Below, in pieces: positions 16,907-25,960 of a DNA stretch of 64,000 bases. Each line of letters opens with the position of its first letter. The stretch's first letter is position 1. The notes under the pieces are model-generated. The model saw only the letters and a program-made list of their open reading frames with translations. It was not told where the DNA came from and made no database searches. The DNA comes from Pseudomonadota bacterium (GTDB lineage: Bacteria; Pseudomonadota; Gammaproteobacteria; Burkholderiales; Thiobacteraceae), in contig JAKANO010000004.1 of the NCBI GenBank assembly GCA_021812385.1, positions 1 to 64,000 of the forward strand, given 5' to 3'. The translations under genes and the position numbers were made by a program.

Positions 16907-17762
16907 AGTCGGTCGTGTCTTGCAGCGTGGGCGCGAGAAAGCTTAAGGGGCGCGCCAGCGCCAGCATGATGTCGATATGCCCCACGTCGGGGTAGCTATG
17001 CACTTCGGCTGTGCCGCCGTGCGCTGTTACCGCGGCGGCCATGCGATAGGTGTTGCCGGGCTTGACCGTGGTGTCGGCCGCACCAGTCAGCAACAGCATG
17101 GGCGAACCAAGGTGGTCGGTATAGAAAATCGGTTGCGTTTCGATGAGTGGGCTGGCGCTTTTAAACACCTGTTGTACATCGGCATCGTCGATCGGCAAAA
17201 AATCATAGGGTCCGGCCACGCCGATCATGCCGCAGGGCGCGTGGGTGCTGCCGGCTTTCTGGCGCAGTTGCGGGTCGAGCGCCACCATGGCGGCTAAATG
17301 CGCGCCGGCGGAATGGCCCATGATAAAAATCCGCTGCGGATTGCCGCCATAAGCGGCGATGTGCGTTTCCACCCAGTGATAGGCGGCGGCCGTATCGGAA
17401 ATAAAATCGCGCCAATCCACTTGCGGGTAGAGCCGATAGTCCGGAATAACCGCAATAAAACCTTTCTCCGTGAGCGCGTCCGCCACGAAGCGGTATTCAT
17501 CTTTGCTGCCGAACTGCCAGCGTCCGCCGTAGAAGAACACCACCACATCCGCATTCTTTACCGAATTCTCGGGCGTATAAACGTCGAGCGTCTGGCGCGG
17601 ATATTTGCCGTAGGCCTGGTTGGCGGTTTCGTGATAATTGGAGCCAACCGTGGCGCTGAGCATGCTCAGCGGCGAGCAGCCGCCAGCCAGCAACAAGGTG
17701 CACAGGCCCAAGGCGTTAAAAAGCCCCCGCTTCCAACAAGGGAGAGGGGGCTGTTTATGCAA
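16881..17762 (-). CDS. Alpha/beta-hydrolase lipoprotein (esterase, BD-FAE-like)
   Basis: About 293 residues from a TTG at 17762. The n-region MHKQPPLPCWKRG, hydrophobic stretch LFNALGLCTLLL and lipobox LAGGC give a clear lipoprotein signal. The enzyme part has an oxyanion loop with YGGRWQFGSK, the nucleophile elbow IMGHSAGAHLAAMVAL, a late acid (LLTGAADTTVKPG) and histidine (PDVGHIDIML). The frame is open to 17918, but upstream codons lie inside slyD; an ATG at 17804 is the other candidate. Unusually, the signal-peptide codons coincide with the slyD terminator hairpin. Substrate unknown. Confidence 0.8.
   Translation of the reverse strand: MHKQPPLPCWKRGLFNALGLCTLLLAGGCSPLSMLSATVGSNYHETANQAYGKYPRQTLDVYTPENSVKNADVVVFFYGGRWQFGSKDEYRFVADALTEKGFIAVIPDYRLYPQVDWRDFISDTAAAYHWVETHIAAYGGNPQRIFIMGHSAGAHLAAMVALDPQLRQKAGSTHAPCGMIGVAGPYDFLPIDDADVQQVFKSASPLIETQPIFYTDHLGSPMLLLTGAADTTVKPGNTYRMAAAVTAHGGTAEVHSYPDVGHIDIMLALARPLSFLAPTLQDTTDFIHKTACP
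17716..17752 (-). terminator. Intrinsic terminator of slyD
   Basis: On the minus strand, AGCCCCC (17752-17746) pairs with GGGGGCT (17728-17722). An extra inner 5-bp stem is present (CTCCC/GGAAG, one wobble pair), and the hairpin is followed by TTTTT. It begins 27 bp after the slyD stop. It sits inside the 5' coding part of the next gene on the same strand. Confidence 0.75.
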
Positions 17763-17778
17763 GCGCTGCAACAATTGC

Positions 17779-18261
17779 TTAGTGATGATGCCCGTGCTCG
17801 CCATGCACATGGCCGTGGGAAATTTCTTCCTCGGAAGCCGGGCGCACTTCGGTGATGGTGCAGGTGAACTTGAGCGTCTGTCCGGCCAGCGGATGGTTGC
17901 CGTCCACCACGATGGCATCGTCGGTAATCTCGGTCACGGTGTAGAGCAGCATGTCTTCGCCGTCGTCGGATTCGCCTTCGAATTGCATGCCGACTTCCAC
18001 ATCCGGCACCGGGAAGCGATCCTTGGGCTCGACGCGCACGAGTTCGGCATCGTATTCGCCGAAGGCAAATTCCGGCTCCAGAATTACGGTTAGCGATTCG
18101 CCGACGTTACGGCCTTGCAACTGCTCTTCAACCGTGGGGAAAATATTGTCGTAGCCGCCGTGCAGATAGCTGATCGGTTCATCGGTCTGTTCCAAGACCT
18201 CACCCTCGCTGTTTGCCAGTTGATAGGTGATGGAAACAACGGAGTCTTTAGTAATTTGCAT
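17779..18261 (-). CDS. slyD: FKBP-type peptidyl-prolyl isomerase SlyD
   Basis: 160 residues from the ATG at 18261, preceded by GAGG eight bases upstream. The FKBP domain is split by the IF insert: MQITKDSVVSITYQLANSEG, then the flap with GNVGESLTV-like text, then DDAIVVDGNHPLAGQTLKF. It ends in a short His-rich tail (HGHVHGEHGHHH) that can bind nickel or other metals; the tail is shorter than in E. coli. A cytoplasmic foldase and metallochaperone. A start at 18291 is less likely. Confidence 0.92.
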   Translation of the reverse strand: MQITKDSVVSITYQLANSEGEVLEQTDEPISYLHGGYDNIFPTVEEQLQGRNVGESLTVILEPEFAFGEYDAELVRVEPKDRFPVPDVEVGMQFEGESDDGEDMLLYTVTEITDDAIVVDGNHPLAGQTLKFTCTITEVRPASEEEISHGHVHGEHGHHH

Positions 18262-18344
18262 TGATAGGGCCTCAGATTTGATTCGCGCCAATGGCGAACC
18301 GGGGGTTTAGGAGGGGCCTGATTTAGGCGTGCCAAGGCGACATT

Positions 18345-18809
18345 CTACAGTGCCTTGATAAGTTTAAGAACTTCCGCGGCATGTCCCTTGGCGGTCACGT
18401 TATATAGCGCATGGCGCAAAATACCGTGTTTGTCGATGATGAAGGTGGAGCGTACGATGCCCATTTTCTTCACCCCGTCCTTTTCCTTCTCCTGCCAAAC
18501 GCCGTATTTGTTGCAAACCGTACCCTCGGTATCGGCCAACAGGCGCACCGCCAGGCCGTGCTTATCGCGGAATGCGGCATGGCTCATGCAGTCATCGCGC
18601 GAAACGCCGAGCACCGCGGTGTTGAGCTTATCGAATTCATCATCCATGTCGCTGAATTCGATGGCTTCCAAGGTGCAGCCCGGGGTGTCGTCGCGGGGAT
18701 AAAAATACAGCACGACGTGCTGCTGTCCTTTGTAATCGGCGAGCTTGGTGTTCGCCATATCGGCATCGGGCAGGCTAAACGTCGGTGCGGCATGACCAAT
18801 TTGCAACAT
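18345..18809 (-). CDS. bcp: Thioredoxin-dependent peroxiredoxin (Bcp/PrxQ)
   Basis: 154 residues. The peroxidatic cysteine is C45 in YFYPRDDTPGCTLEAIEFSD. The resolving cysteine usual five residues later is absent (position 50 is Ile), so this is a 1-Cys or atypical member; C74 (RDDCMSH) and C99 (VCNKYG) are possible partners. It reduces peroxides in the cytoplasm. It lies upstream of slyD in the same direction. Confidence 0.92.
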   Translation of the reverse strand: MLQIGHAAPTFSLPDADMANTKLADYKGQQHVVLYFYPRDDTPGCTLEAIEFSDMDDEFDKLNTAVLGVSRDDCMSHAAFRDKHGLAVRLLADTEGTVCNKYGVWQEKEKDGVKKMGIVRSTFIIDKHGILRHALYNVTAKGHAAEVLKLIKAL

Positions 18810-18923
18810 ATAAAGATCTCCTGGTAGGTGAAACGATTCTAACGCATTTGCCCATTCCTACAAGCGACGCGTGTTGGCTATTCCACAAGCGATTTGCGTG
18901 CCATGAGCAGTTATAATCATGAA

Positions 18924-20054
18924 ATGAAAATCGACCTATTAAATGGCCTGACGGCGCGGCAATTCTTGGCTGAGTATTGGCAGAAGAAACCGCTATTGAT
19001 GCGCGGTGCTTTTCCTGGCTTCCGCGATTTTGTGAGCGGTGAAATGCTGCAAGCGCTGGCGCAGCAAGAAGAAGTGCAGGCGCGCCTGGTCACCGAGCGC
19101 GATGGCCTGTGGGAGGTGCAGCATGCGCCGTTACAGCCGGGCGATTTCCGGCGCTTGAAGCGCGCGCATTGGTCGCTTTTGGTGCAGGGCATCGATCAAT
19201 TGCTGCCGGCCGGCCGTGCGTTGTTGTCGCAGTTTGATTTCATCCCGCATGCCCGGCTCGACGATTTAATGGTGAGTTATGCGCCGAAAGACGGCGGCAT
19301 CGGCCCGCATTTCGATTCGTACGATGTGTTCTTGCTACAGGGGCAAGGCCATAAGCGCTGGCAGATCAGCACCCAAGCGGATACCGAACTGATCCCCGAT
19401 GCGCCGCTACGCATCTTGCGCAACTTCAAACCGGAGCAGGAGTGGATCCTCGGCCCGGGCGATATGCTGTATTTGCCGCCGCGTTATGCGCATTACGGCA
19501 TCGCGCTCAATAACTGCCTGACTTACTCCATTGGTTTTCGCGCCGCCACGCACCAAGAACTGGCCACGCAATTCTTGGTGTACCTGCAAGACCGCATCAA
19601 CGTGCCGGGCCTGTATGCCGATCCCGACCTCAAGCCGCAACTGCACCCGGCGGAGATTTCCAGCGCCATGGTCGACAAGGTGGCTGCCGTCATCGAGCAA
19701 ATCAAATTGGGCCGCGACGACGTTGCGCAATTCCTCGGCACTTATCTTAGCGAACCCAAGCCGCATGTGTTTTTCGATCCGCCGGCGCGTCCTCTGTCGC
19801 GCGCCAAATTCCAAGCCAGCGCGGCCAAGCGCGGCGTGCGCCTGGCGTTGCAATCGCAAATATTGTTTTCAGGATCGCGGATCTTCATGAATGGCGAACA
19901 AATCAGCATCGCTGGCGCGGCACGCAAGGCCTTGGTCGCGTTAGCCGACCAGCGCGCCTTGCCGGGCCCTTTGACCCTGCCGGATAGCGCCTGGGACGTG
20001 CTGTATGACTGGTACGAGGCCGGCTACATTGCAGTGGGCGGCGCAGCAAAATAA
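18924..20054 (+). CDS. roxA: Cupin/JmjC ribosomal protein L16 arginine hydroxylase-like (RoxA/YcfD)
   Basis: 376 residues. The 2-oxoglutarate oxygenase core shows the Fe(II) triad: H-x-D in GGIGPHFDSYDVFLLQGQG and the distal His in LYLPPRYAHYGIALNN, followed by a winged-helix C-terminal region. The N terminus (LTARQFLAEYWQKKPLLMRGAF) is typical of the YcfD/RoxA group, which hydroxylates L16. The start at 18924 is chosen by similarity; ATG at 18903 is also possible. Its stop shares a base with the next start (TAATG). Confidence 0.85.
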   Translation: MKIDLLNGLTARQFLAEYWQKKPLLMRGAFPGFRDFVSGEMLQALAQQEEVQARLVTERDGLWEVQHAPLQPGDFRRLKRAHWSLLVQGIDQLLPAGRALLSQFDFIPHARLDDLMVSYAPKDGGIGPHFDSYDVFLLQGQGHKRWQISTQADTELIPDAPLRILRNFKPEQEWILGPGDMLYLPPRYAHYGIALNNCLTYSIGFRAATHQELATQFLVYLQDRINVPGLYADPDLKPQLHPAEISSAMVDKVAAVIEQIKLGRDDVAQFLGTYLSEPKPHVFFDPPARPLSRAKFQASAAKRGVRLALQSQILFSGSRIFMNGEQISIAGAARKALVALADQRALPGPLTLPDSAWDVLYDWYEAGYIAVGGAAK

Positions 20055-20542
20055 TGGATGAGACAGCGCTTTCTCGGCGTTTTGCCAGCTTGTCGGAGTA
20101 CCAGCAAGCGCTGGATATCGTGATCGAGCAGGCGCGGCATACCTTGTATCTATTCGATTACGACCTGCATGAAGGCGGCTGGAATGGCCCGCAGCGTTAC
20201 GCGTTGTTGAAGCGCTTCGTGCTCGGCAGTCCGAACAATCGCCTGCATATCGCCTTGCACAGCGTCGATCACGTGCGGCGCAATTGCCCGCGCTTGCTGA
20301 ATTTCCAGCGCCAATACAGTTACGCGGTGTTGATTCATGAGACCCATCCGGAAGCGCGCAGCATCAACGACCCGATGTTGATCGCGGATGGACGGCATTA
20401 CGTGCATCGTTTCCACTACGAGCAAGCGCGCGGCGAACTGGTGCTGCACGATCCGGAGCAAACCCTGCGCTTGGCCCAGCGCTTTGATGAAATTTGGCAC
20501 GCTTCCAGCGTGGCGGTCACGGCGACTACCCTTGGGTTGTAA
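20054..20542 (+). CDS. Hypothetical protein, phospholipase D-like fold suspected
   Basis: 162 residues, translationally coupled to the RoxA-like gene. Residues around ALDIVIEQARHTLYLFDYDLHEGGWNG and NRLHIALHSVDHVRRNCPRL resemble the DUF7931/PLD-like domain, but I see no paired HKD motifs, so catalysis is doubtful. No signal or membrane segment. The pairing with the oxygenase suggests a shared role that the sequence does not reveal. Confidence 0.7.
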   Translation: MDETALSRRFASLSEYQQALDIVIEQARHTLYLFDYDLHEGGWNGPQRYALLKRFVLGSPNNRLHIALHSVDHVRRNCPRLLNFQRQYSYAVLIHETHPEARSINDPMLIADGRHYVHRFHYEQARGELVLHDPEQTLRLAQRFDEIWHASSVAVTATTLGL

Positions 20543-20560
20543 TCGCATAAAAGGCTTTTT

Positions 20561-20672
20561 ACCACGGAGTACACAGAGTACACGGAGTAAAGGCAAGTAG
20601 AATGACGCATGGGAGCGTATGCTATTTTCGCCAATTATTTTTTAACTCCGTGTACCCCGTGTACTCCGTGGT
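20561..20672. repeat. Palindromic repeat family A, copy 2
   Basis: The left arm ACCACGGAGTACACAGAG plus TACACGGAG (20561-20588) and the right arm ACTCCGTGTACCCCGTG plus TACTCCGTGGT (20645-20672) are inverted. Interior sequence differs from copy 1 at 11757-11887. It fills most of the gap between the 162-aa gene and relA. Confidence 0.75.
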
Positions 20673-20696
20673 GCAATAGTTTTTCTAGGTAAATTC

Positions 20697-22892
20697 ATGG
20701 TCTTCATAACCCAAGCCCTTTCCGACTCCGGTCCGATATTCGATGCAGCCGCCTGGCTCGACGGCCTGCGCGATGCCTACGATGCGCCGGCGTTAAGCGT
20801 CATCGCCAAGGCGCTGGACTTGGCTGCACGCGAGGCGCGTTTTACGCAAGCCTTGGAGGTTGCCAATGTGCTGGTGGCCTTGCGCATGGATTATCAAACC
20901 GTGGCCGCCGCCTTGGCCGCCCATGTGCCGCAACAGCTTCCAGAGCAGCGCGCCGCGTTGCAAGCGCAGTTGGGGGCGGAAGTGGCGCGCCTGGTCGACG
21001 GCGTGAACCGCATGGCCTTGCTGCAGCGCGCCGGCATCGACGTCAGCCTGGACGAAGGCAAAAAAGAACACCTCAATCAAGCCGAGACTTTGCGCAAAAT
21101 GCTGCTGGCGATGGCCGAGGATGTGCGCGTGGTGCTGATTTTGCTCGCCGATCAAGTGCAATTGTTGCGCGCCTTGGTCAAGGCCGAAGACACGCCGGCG
21201 CGCAAGCGCGCGGCGCAAGAAGCGCAGGAGATTTTCGCGCCGCTGGCGAATCGGCTCGGCATCTGGCAAATCAAGTGGGAGCTGGAAGACCTGTCGCTGC
21301 GCATCCGCGAGCCTGCGCTGTACAAAAAAATGGCCAAGCTGCTGGACCAGCGGCGCGTCGATCGCGAGGACTACCTGGCGCAAGTGACCGCGCAATTGCG
21401 CGACGAGCTGGATCGGGCTGGAATACGGGCCGAAGTCAGCGGCCGGCCCAAACACATCTATAGCATCTGGCGCAAAATGCAGCTGAAGCACTTGGACTTC
21501 GACCAAGTCTACGATGTGCGCGCGGTGCGCGTCCTGGTGCACGATTTAAAAGATTGCTACAGCGTGCTGGGCATGGTGCATGGCTTGTGGCAGCCGATCC
21601 CCGGCGAGTTCGACGACTATATCTCGCATCCCAAGCCCAACGATTACCGCTCTTTGCATACCGCCGTGATCGGCCCCGAAGGCCGCGCCTTGGAAGTGCA
21701 AATCCGCACCTTCGAGATGCATCAGCATGCGGAGTTCGGCGTCGCCGCGCATTGGCGCTACAAAGAAGGCGCCCAGGCCTCGGGAGTCGGGCAGGGCTTC
21801 GAGGAGAAAATCGCCTGGCTGCGGCAATTGCTGGCGTGGAAGGACGAGGTGGCCGAAGCCGGCGCCGACGGCACCGAATGGGTCGAGCAATTCAAGACCG
21901 AGCTGTTTCAGGACCGCGTGTATGTCCTGACGCCGCAAGGCAAGGTGATCGACCTGCCGCAGGGCGCGACGCCATTGGATTTCGCCTATGCCGTGCATAC
22001 CGACCTCGGTCATCGCTGCCGTGGCGCGAAAATCGACGGCAGCATCGTGCCGCTGACCTATAAGCTCAAGAACGCCCAGCGCATCGAAATCATGACCGCG
22101 AAGCAAGGCGCGCCCAGCCGCGACTGGCTGACGCCCGGCTATCTGGCGACTTCGCGGGCGCGCGCCAAAATCCGCCAGTGGTTCAACCAGCAGCATTTCG
22201 ACGCCGATTTAGCGCAGGGGCGCGAGATATTGGAGCGCGAACTGCATCGCTTGGGCGTCACCGGCTTAAACCAAGACAAGCTATTGCAGAAATTCCACTT
22301 TCCGCGTCTGGAAGAATTCTTGGCCGCGCTGGGACGCGGGGAAATTACGCCGAATCAAACCGCCTTGGCGATCCAAGACCTGGCCGATCTGAAGCCCAAG
22401 GATGTATTGCCGGTCGCGCTGCCAAAGCGCACAACAGCGCGCACGCAGCACGGCGACGTCATCGTGGAGGGCGTGGGCAGCCTCGCCGTGAGTTACGGCA
22501 AATGTTGCAAGCCGGTGCCGCCCGATCCCATCGTCGGCTACGTTACGCGCGGGCGCGGCGTGGTGGTGCATCGCCAGGATTGTGGCAACGTCACGCGGCT
22601 TAACGCGGAGCAGCGTCCGCGGCTGCTGCAAACCAGTTGGAATAGCGGCGCGAGCGGCGTGCATGCAGTGGTGATCCTGGTGCGCGCCGATGACCGCCAA
22701 GGCCTGCTGCGCGATATCTCCGGCGTGCTCAGCGCCGAAAGAGTCAACGTCATCGGCGTCAAATCGGAAAGCGATTCCGGCGTGGCCGATATGCGCTTCA
22801 CCCTGGAAGTGCGCGACCTGACGCAAATGAACCGCGTGCTGGCCGAGATCAAAAAGGTCGGCAGCGTCAATCTGGCGCGGCGCGTGGGGTAA
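20697..22892 (+). CDS. relA: RelA, (p)ppGpp synthetase I
   Basis: 731 residues in the RelA/SpoT order. The hydrolase region is degenerate: LVDGVNRMALLQ and LILLADQVQLLRAL replace HDxxED and LADRLHNMRT. It is followed by the synthetase (GRPKHIYSIWRKMQ, DVRAVRVLV, HPKPNDYRSLHTAV, EVQIRT), TGS (VYVLTPQGKVIDLPQGATPLDFAY), zinc-finger (SYGKCCKPVPPDPIVGYVTRGRGVVVHRQDC) and C-terminal ACT domains. The lost hydrolase residues favour monofunctional RelA over SpoT. It responds to uncharged tRNA on the ribosome. Confidence 0.95.
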   Translation: MVFITQALSDSGPIFDAAAWLDGLRDAYDAPALSVIAKALDLAAREARFTQALEVANVLVALRMDYQTVAAALAAHVPQQLPEQRAALQAQLGAEVARLVDGVNRMALLQRAGIDVSLDEGKKEHLNQAETLRKMLLAMAEDVRVVLILLADQVQLLRALVKAEDTPARKRAAQEAQEIFAPLANRLGIWQIKWELEDLSLRIREPALYKKMAKLLDQRRVDREDYLAQVTAQLRDELDRAGIRAEVSGRPKHIYSIWRKMQLKHLDFDQVYDVRAVRVLVHDLKDCYSVLGMVHGLWQPIPGEFDDYISHPKPNDYRSLHTAVIGPEGRALEVQIRTFEMHQHAEFGVAAHWRYKEGAQASGVGQGFEEKIAWLRQLLAWKDEVAEAGADGTEWVEQFKTELFQDRVYVLTPQGKVIDLPQGATPLDFAYAVHTDLGHRCRGAKIDGSIVPLTYKLKNAQRIEIMTAKQGAPSRDWLTPGYLATSRARAKIRQWFNQQHFDADLAQGREILERELHRLGVTGLNQDKLLQKFHFPRLEEFLAALGRGEITPNQTALAIQDLADLKPKDVLPVALPKRTTARTQHGDVIVEGVGSLAVSYGKCCKPVPPDPIVGYVTRGRGVVVHRQDCGNVTRLNAEQRPRLLQTSWNSGASGVHAVVILVRADDRQGLLRDISGVLSAERVNVIGVKSESDSGVADMRFTLEVRDLTQMNRVLAEIKKVGSVNLARRVG

Positions 22893-23085
22893 TGCATAGC
22901 GCCGGCTTCCTTGCCGGCGCTACAGGATTGCGGCTCTTTTTAGGATACGCCGCCCCAGAATCAATCCTGTGCTCAAGTACTGCATTCAAGCTTAAAAAAT
23001 CAGCATTTCCCCTGATTTTCAGCCTTTTCCCGCTTTAAGCCCATGCGCCCGTTGTTGCCTACAAGTTTTCTCATGATCAAAGACT
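22893..23085. repeat. Intergenic with REP-type hairpin (family C, copy 1)
   Basis: TAGCGCCGGC (22897-22906), TTCCTT, GCCGGCGCTA (22913-22922) is a perfect 10-bp stem starting 4 bp after the relA stop. Further copies are at 55364-55384 and, inverted, at 59997-60018. A T-run (CTCTTTTTAGG) follows only about 15 bp later, so terminator activity is uncertain. Nothing else was recognised before the fliC promoter. Confidence 0.65.
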
Positions 23086-23112
23086 TAAGTTATGGCCGCG
23101 CTTGCCCGATAA
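23086..23112 (+). promoter_or_regulatory. Sigma-28 (FliA)-type promoter of fliC
   Basis: TAAG (23086-23089), exactly 15 bases, then CCCGATAA (23105-23112) matches the FliA consensus TAAA-N15-GCCGATAA at 10 of 12 positions. It lies about 88 bp before the flagellin start. Confidence 0.75.
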
Positions 23113-23199
23113 GCAACTTGACAGCGGCGATAGGGCCATCGGTTTAAACAATCGGTACCGGCGCGTAAGGCTGTCAGTAATGTGTAAAGGAGATTCAAA

Positions 23200-25296
23200 A
23201 TGCCATCAATTATTAACACTAACGTTGCCTCGTTAAACGCACAACGTAACCTCGATGCATCCCAAAGCAGCTTGGCGCAAGCCCTGCAACGCTTGTCCTC
23301 TGGCTTGCGCATTAACAGCGCCAAGGACGATGCGGCCGGCTTGTCGATTGCCGAGCGCTTCACGTCGCAGATTCGGGGTAACACCCAAGCTGCACGTAAC
23401 GCCAATGACGGTATCTCCCTGGCGCAAACCGCCGAGGGCGATTTGGTGCAGATCGGTAACAACTTACAGCGTATTCGCGAACTGGCGGTACAGTCCGCCA
23501 ACGCCACCAACAGCGCATCAGACCGCGCCGCGCTGCAAGCGGAAGCTGGTTTGCTGATTGCCGAGGTCGATCGCGTCGCGGCCAACTCGTCTTTCAACGG
23601 TGTTAAGTTGCTCGATGGCTCGTTTACCGCGCAGCAATTCCAGGTGGGCGCTAACGCCACCTCGAACGACCGCATTACGCTCGATGCGATTTCCAGCGCC
23701 CGCATTACAACACTGGGCAGCGCTACGACGAATTTAGCCACGCTGGCCGGTGGCACGCAGTCAAGCAATGCCTTGGCCGCCGGTGAGTTGGTTCTCAATG
23801 GCGTGTCCATTCAAGGATCGGTCGCAGGTGCCGCTGGCCAAACCACCGACAGCGCGTTTGCAAAAGCTGCCGCGATTAACGCACAAACTTCCCTGTCCTT
23901 CGTAACGGCTACCGCAGCGGCGACGACGGCAAGTGGTGTTGTTGCCGCGCCGGTCGTCACGGCTGCCACTGCTGCTTCCACCACGGCTGCAAGCGGACCT
24001 GCGGCTGCCAGCACCACGGTGAGCGGCGCGGTCATCAGTGCACTTACCAGCATTACAGCTGGTGATCTGACGATCAATGGTACCAGTGTTGGCGCCGTTA
24101 CAGCCGGCGGCTCTGCTGCTGCTCAAGCGACTGCAGTGGCTGCGGCGATTAATACGGTAACTGGCACGACAGGCGTTACCGCGACCGTTTACGGTGCCGG
24201 CAGCGATCAGATCAGATTGACGAATGCCACGACCGCTGCAATTGTCGTTGGCGAATCTGGTACTGCAAACGTTGGCAATACCGGCCTCACCGCAGCTTCG
24301 ACCTCGGCCAATACCTACTCGGCGATTAGCGGCACCAACTTCACCGTTGGCGGCACAGCAATCACCTTTGCTGGTGGTGTTTATGCCAGCTCAACACTGG
24401 CCACAGACGCTCTGGTAACCGCAAGCAATACTGCGTTGACCGGCCTGGGTTACACTGTATCCAATTCTGGCGGTAAGTTGTCCATTTCCCGCGCTGATGG
24501 CGGGAACTTCTCGGTAGTTACGGGCAATGCGGCCACTGCCGCAGTAACGGGCTTTGCGCTAGGTACCACCACAACCACCAACGGCGTTCCGGCCAGTTCC
24601 ACGATTACCGCGATTACCTCTGGCGATCTGAGCATTAACGGTATTGCGATCACGACCGGTATTTCGGCGACCACTTCGACCGCCCAGCGTGGTACGGATC
24701 TGGCGGCTGCGATTAACAGCCAACAGTCCACCACCGGTGTTACGGCAACCGCAGCAGCTTCGGGCGCGTTGACGTTGACCGCCGCCGATGGCCGTAACAT
24801 TACCATCGCTTTTGCAGGCACAGCCAATGCAACCAATACCGGCCTGACAGCAGCTACAACTCGTAGCGCAATTACGCTGACCAGCACCAACTCGGCTGGT
24901 ATCACCGTGTCCGGTACCACGCCAGCAAATGCCGGCGCAAGTATCGTTGCAGGCACTACGGCGGCGACATCAACGACCACGGGTGGCTTGTCGCTGTTGA
25001 CGATTGCGACCGTCACTGGCGCCAACTCCGCGCTAGCAACCATCGATGCCGCGCTGACCACGGTCAACTCCACGCGTGCTACCTTGGGTGCGGTACAAAA
25101 CCGCTTTAGCTCCACGGTTGCCAGCTTGCAGACCACGGTCGAGAACTTGAGCGCGTCGCGTAGCCGGATTCAGGATGCGGACTTCGCTGCTGAAACCGCA
25201 GCACTGTCCCGTTCGCAGATTCTGCAGCAAGCGGGTACGGCGATTTTGGCGCAAGCTAACGCGAGCTCGAACGGCGTGTTGGCCCTGTTGCGTTAA
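23200..25296 (+). CDS. fliC: Flagellin with enlarged central region
   Basis: 698 residues, longer than common 270-500-residue flagellins. The N-terminal D0/D1 is canonical ([35 protein letters not shown]), as is the C-terminal D0 ([37 protein letters not shown]). The middle (about residues 180-600) is almost wholly Ala, Thr, Ser, Gly and Val and holds at least three degenerate flagellin-IN-like modules starting near residues 192, 283 and 468. These share text such as [10 protein letters not shown] / [10 protein letters not shown] and GLTAAST / GLTAATT. There is a strong AAGGAGA ribosome-binding site. Exported filament subunit; the Ser/Thr-rich surface could be glycosylated. Confidence 0.95.
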   Translation: MPSIINTNVASLNAQRNLDASQSSLAQALQRLSSGLRINSAKDDAAGLSIAERFTSQIRGNTQAARNANDGISLAQTAEGDLVQIGNNLQRIRELAVQSANATNSASDRAALQAEAGLLIAEVDRVAANSSFNGVKLLDGSFTAQQFQVGANATSNDRITLDAISSARITTLGSATTNLATLAGGTQSSNALAAGELVLNGVSIQGSVAGAAGQTTDSAFAKAAAINAQTSLSFVTATAAATTASGVVAAPVVTAATAASTTAASGPAAASTTVSGAVISALTSITAGDLTINGTSVGAVTAGGSAAAQATAVAAAINTVTGTTGVTATVYGAGSDQIRLTNATTAAIVVGESGTANVGNTGLTAASTSANTYSAISGTNFTVGGTAITFAGGVYASSTLATDALVTASNTALTGLGYTVSNSGGKLSISRADGGNFSVVTGNAATAAVTGFALGTTTTTNGVPASSTITAITSGDLSINGIAITTGISATTSTAQRGTDLAAAINSQQSTTGVTATAAASGALTLTAADGRNITIAFAGTANATNTGLTAATTRSAITLTSTNSAGITVSGTTPANAGASIVAGTTAATSTTTGGLSLLTIATVTGANSALATIDAALTTVNSTRATLGAVQNRFSSTVASLQTTVENLSASRSRIQDADFAAETAALSRSQILQQAGTAILAQANASSNGVLALLR

Positions 25297-25344
25297 TAGA
25301 GTTGCGTTATAAAAGTCGCATTTAGCGTCTAGTAGGAACGGGGA

Positions 25345-25374
25345 GTGGGTGGCGAATGACGCCACCCACTTTCT
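25345..25374 (+). terminator. Intrinsic terminator of fliC
   Basis: GTGGGTGGCG (25345-25354), loop AATGA, CGCCACCCAC (25360-25369), then TTTCT. A perfect 10-bp stem about 50 bp after the flagellin stop. Confidence 0.8.
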
Positions 25375-25479
25375 CACATGTAAAGAAGGTTGAACTTACT
25401 GATGTCTTTTTTAGAGCGTATGACGGGATAGGCTGTATGCGATTGCGTACTGCGTTTAGATAAAGAATGAGGTGACATT

Positions 25480-25860
25480 ATGGCAATTCAGTCAGTAGTA
25501 AATGCAACTATCGGGCAAGCTTTTTCGCCTCCCAGCAACGATGTCGCGACGGCTAATCGCGCAGCGCCGGCGGAGTACGCTCAGCCAGCCGTGGCGCAAC
25601 TGCCGCAAGGGCCAAAGCCCGAGAAGGCAGCATCGGCGAAGGAAGTGCAGCAAGCCGCGGACGAAATTAATAAGGCGCTACAACGCTTGAATTCAAGCAG
25701 CCTTGAGTTTTCGGTCGATCATGATTCCGGGCAAACCATTGTCCGGGTGGTGGATATCGCGACCAAGGATGTGATTCGGCAAATCCCGAATGAAGAAACG
25801 TTGCAGATCGCAAAATCAATCGATAAGTTACAAGGCTTGTTGATTCGCCATAAGGCGTAG
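25480..25860 (+). CDS. flaG: FlaG family protein
   Basis: 126 residues. A low-complexity N terminus is followed by the conserved FlaG domain: AADEINKALQRLNSSSLEFSVDHD, then IVRVVDIATKDVIRQIPNEE, then a helix LQIAKSIDKLQGLL. GAGGTG precedes the ATG. FlaG influences filament length and lies between fliC and fliD as usual in beta- and gammaproteobacteria. Confidence 0.9.
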   Translation: MAIQSVVNATIGQAFSPPSNDVATANRAAPAEYAQPAVAQLPQGPKPEKAASAKEVQQAADEINKALQRLNSSSLEFSVDHDSGQTIVRVVDIATKDVIRQIPNEETLQIAKSIDKLQGLLIRHKA

Positions 25861-25870
25861 TAGTGGGCTT

Positions 25871-25888
25871 GCGCAATGAAAATTGCGC
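25871..25888 (+). terminator. Small hairpin after flaG
   Basis: GCGCAAT-GAAA-ATTGCGC is a perfect 7-bp stem with a GAAA tetraloop, 10 bp after the flaG stop. No T-run follows, so it may stabilise the mRNA end rather than terminate. Confidence 0.45.
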
Positions 25889-25901
25889 GCCTGGCCGAGG
25901 C

Positions 25902-25929
25902 TAAGTTTCGCCGGGCCAGTGCTCGATAA
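25902..25929 (+). promoter_or_regulatory. Sigma-28-type promoter of fliD
   Basis: TAAG (25902-25905) and GCTCGATAA (25921-25929) resemble the FliA consensus with a 15-16 base spacer, 31 bp before fliD. It is weaker than the fliC site but has the same TAAGTT start. Confidence 0.55.
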
Positions 25930-25960
25930 TAAGTAAGGCCGTTATTGGTAGGAGGTCGCC

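Noticed and set aside
22897-22922. relA terminator
   Set aside because: The stem is strong but no T-run follows directly, and the same arm recurs elsewhere, so a REP-type repeat is the better description.
23700-25000. Flagellin central region as a frameshifted or inserted foreign segment
   Set aside because: The frame is open from canonical N to canonical C terminus and modules resemble flagellin-IN repeats, so the gene is a normal but large flagellin.
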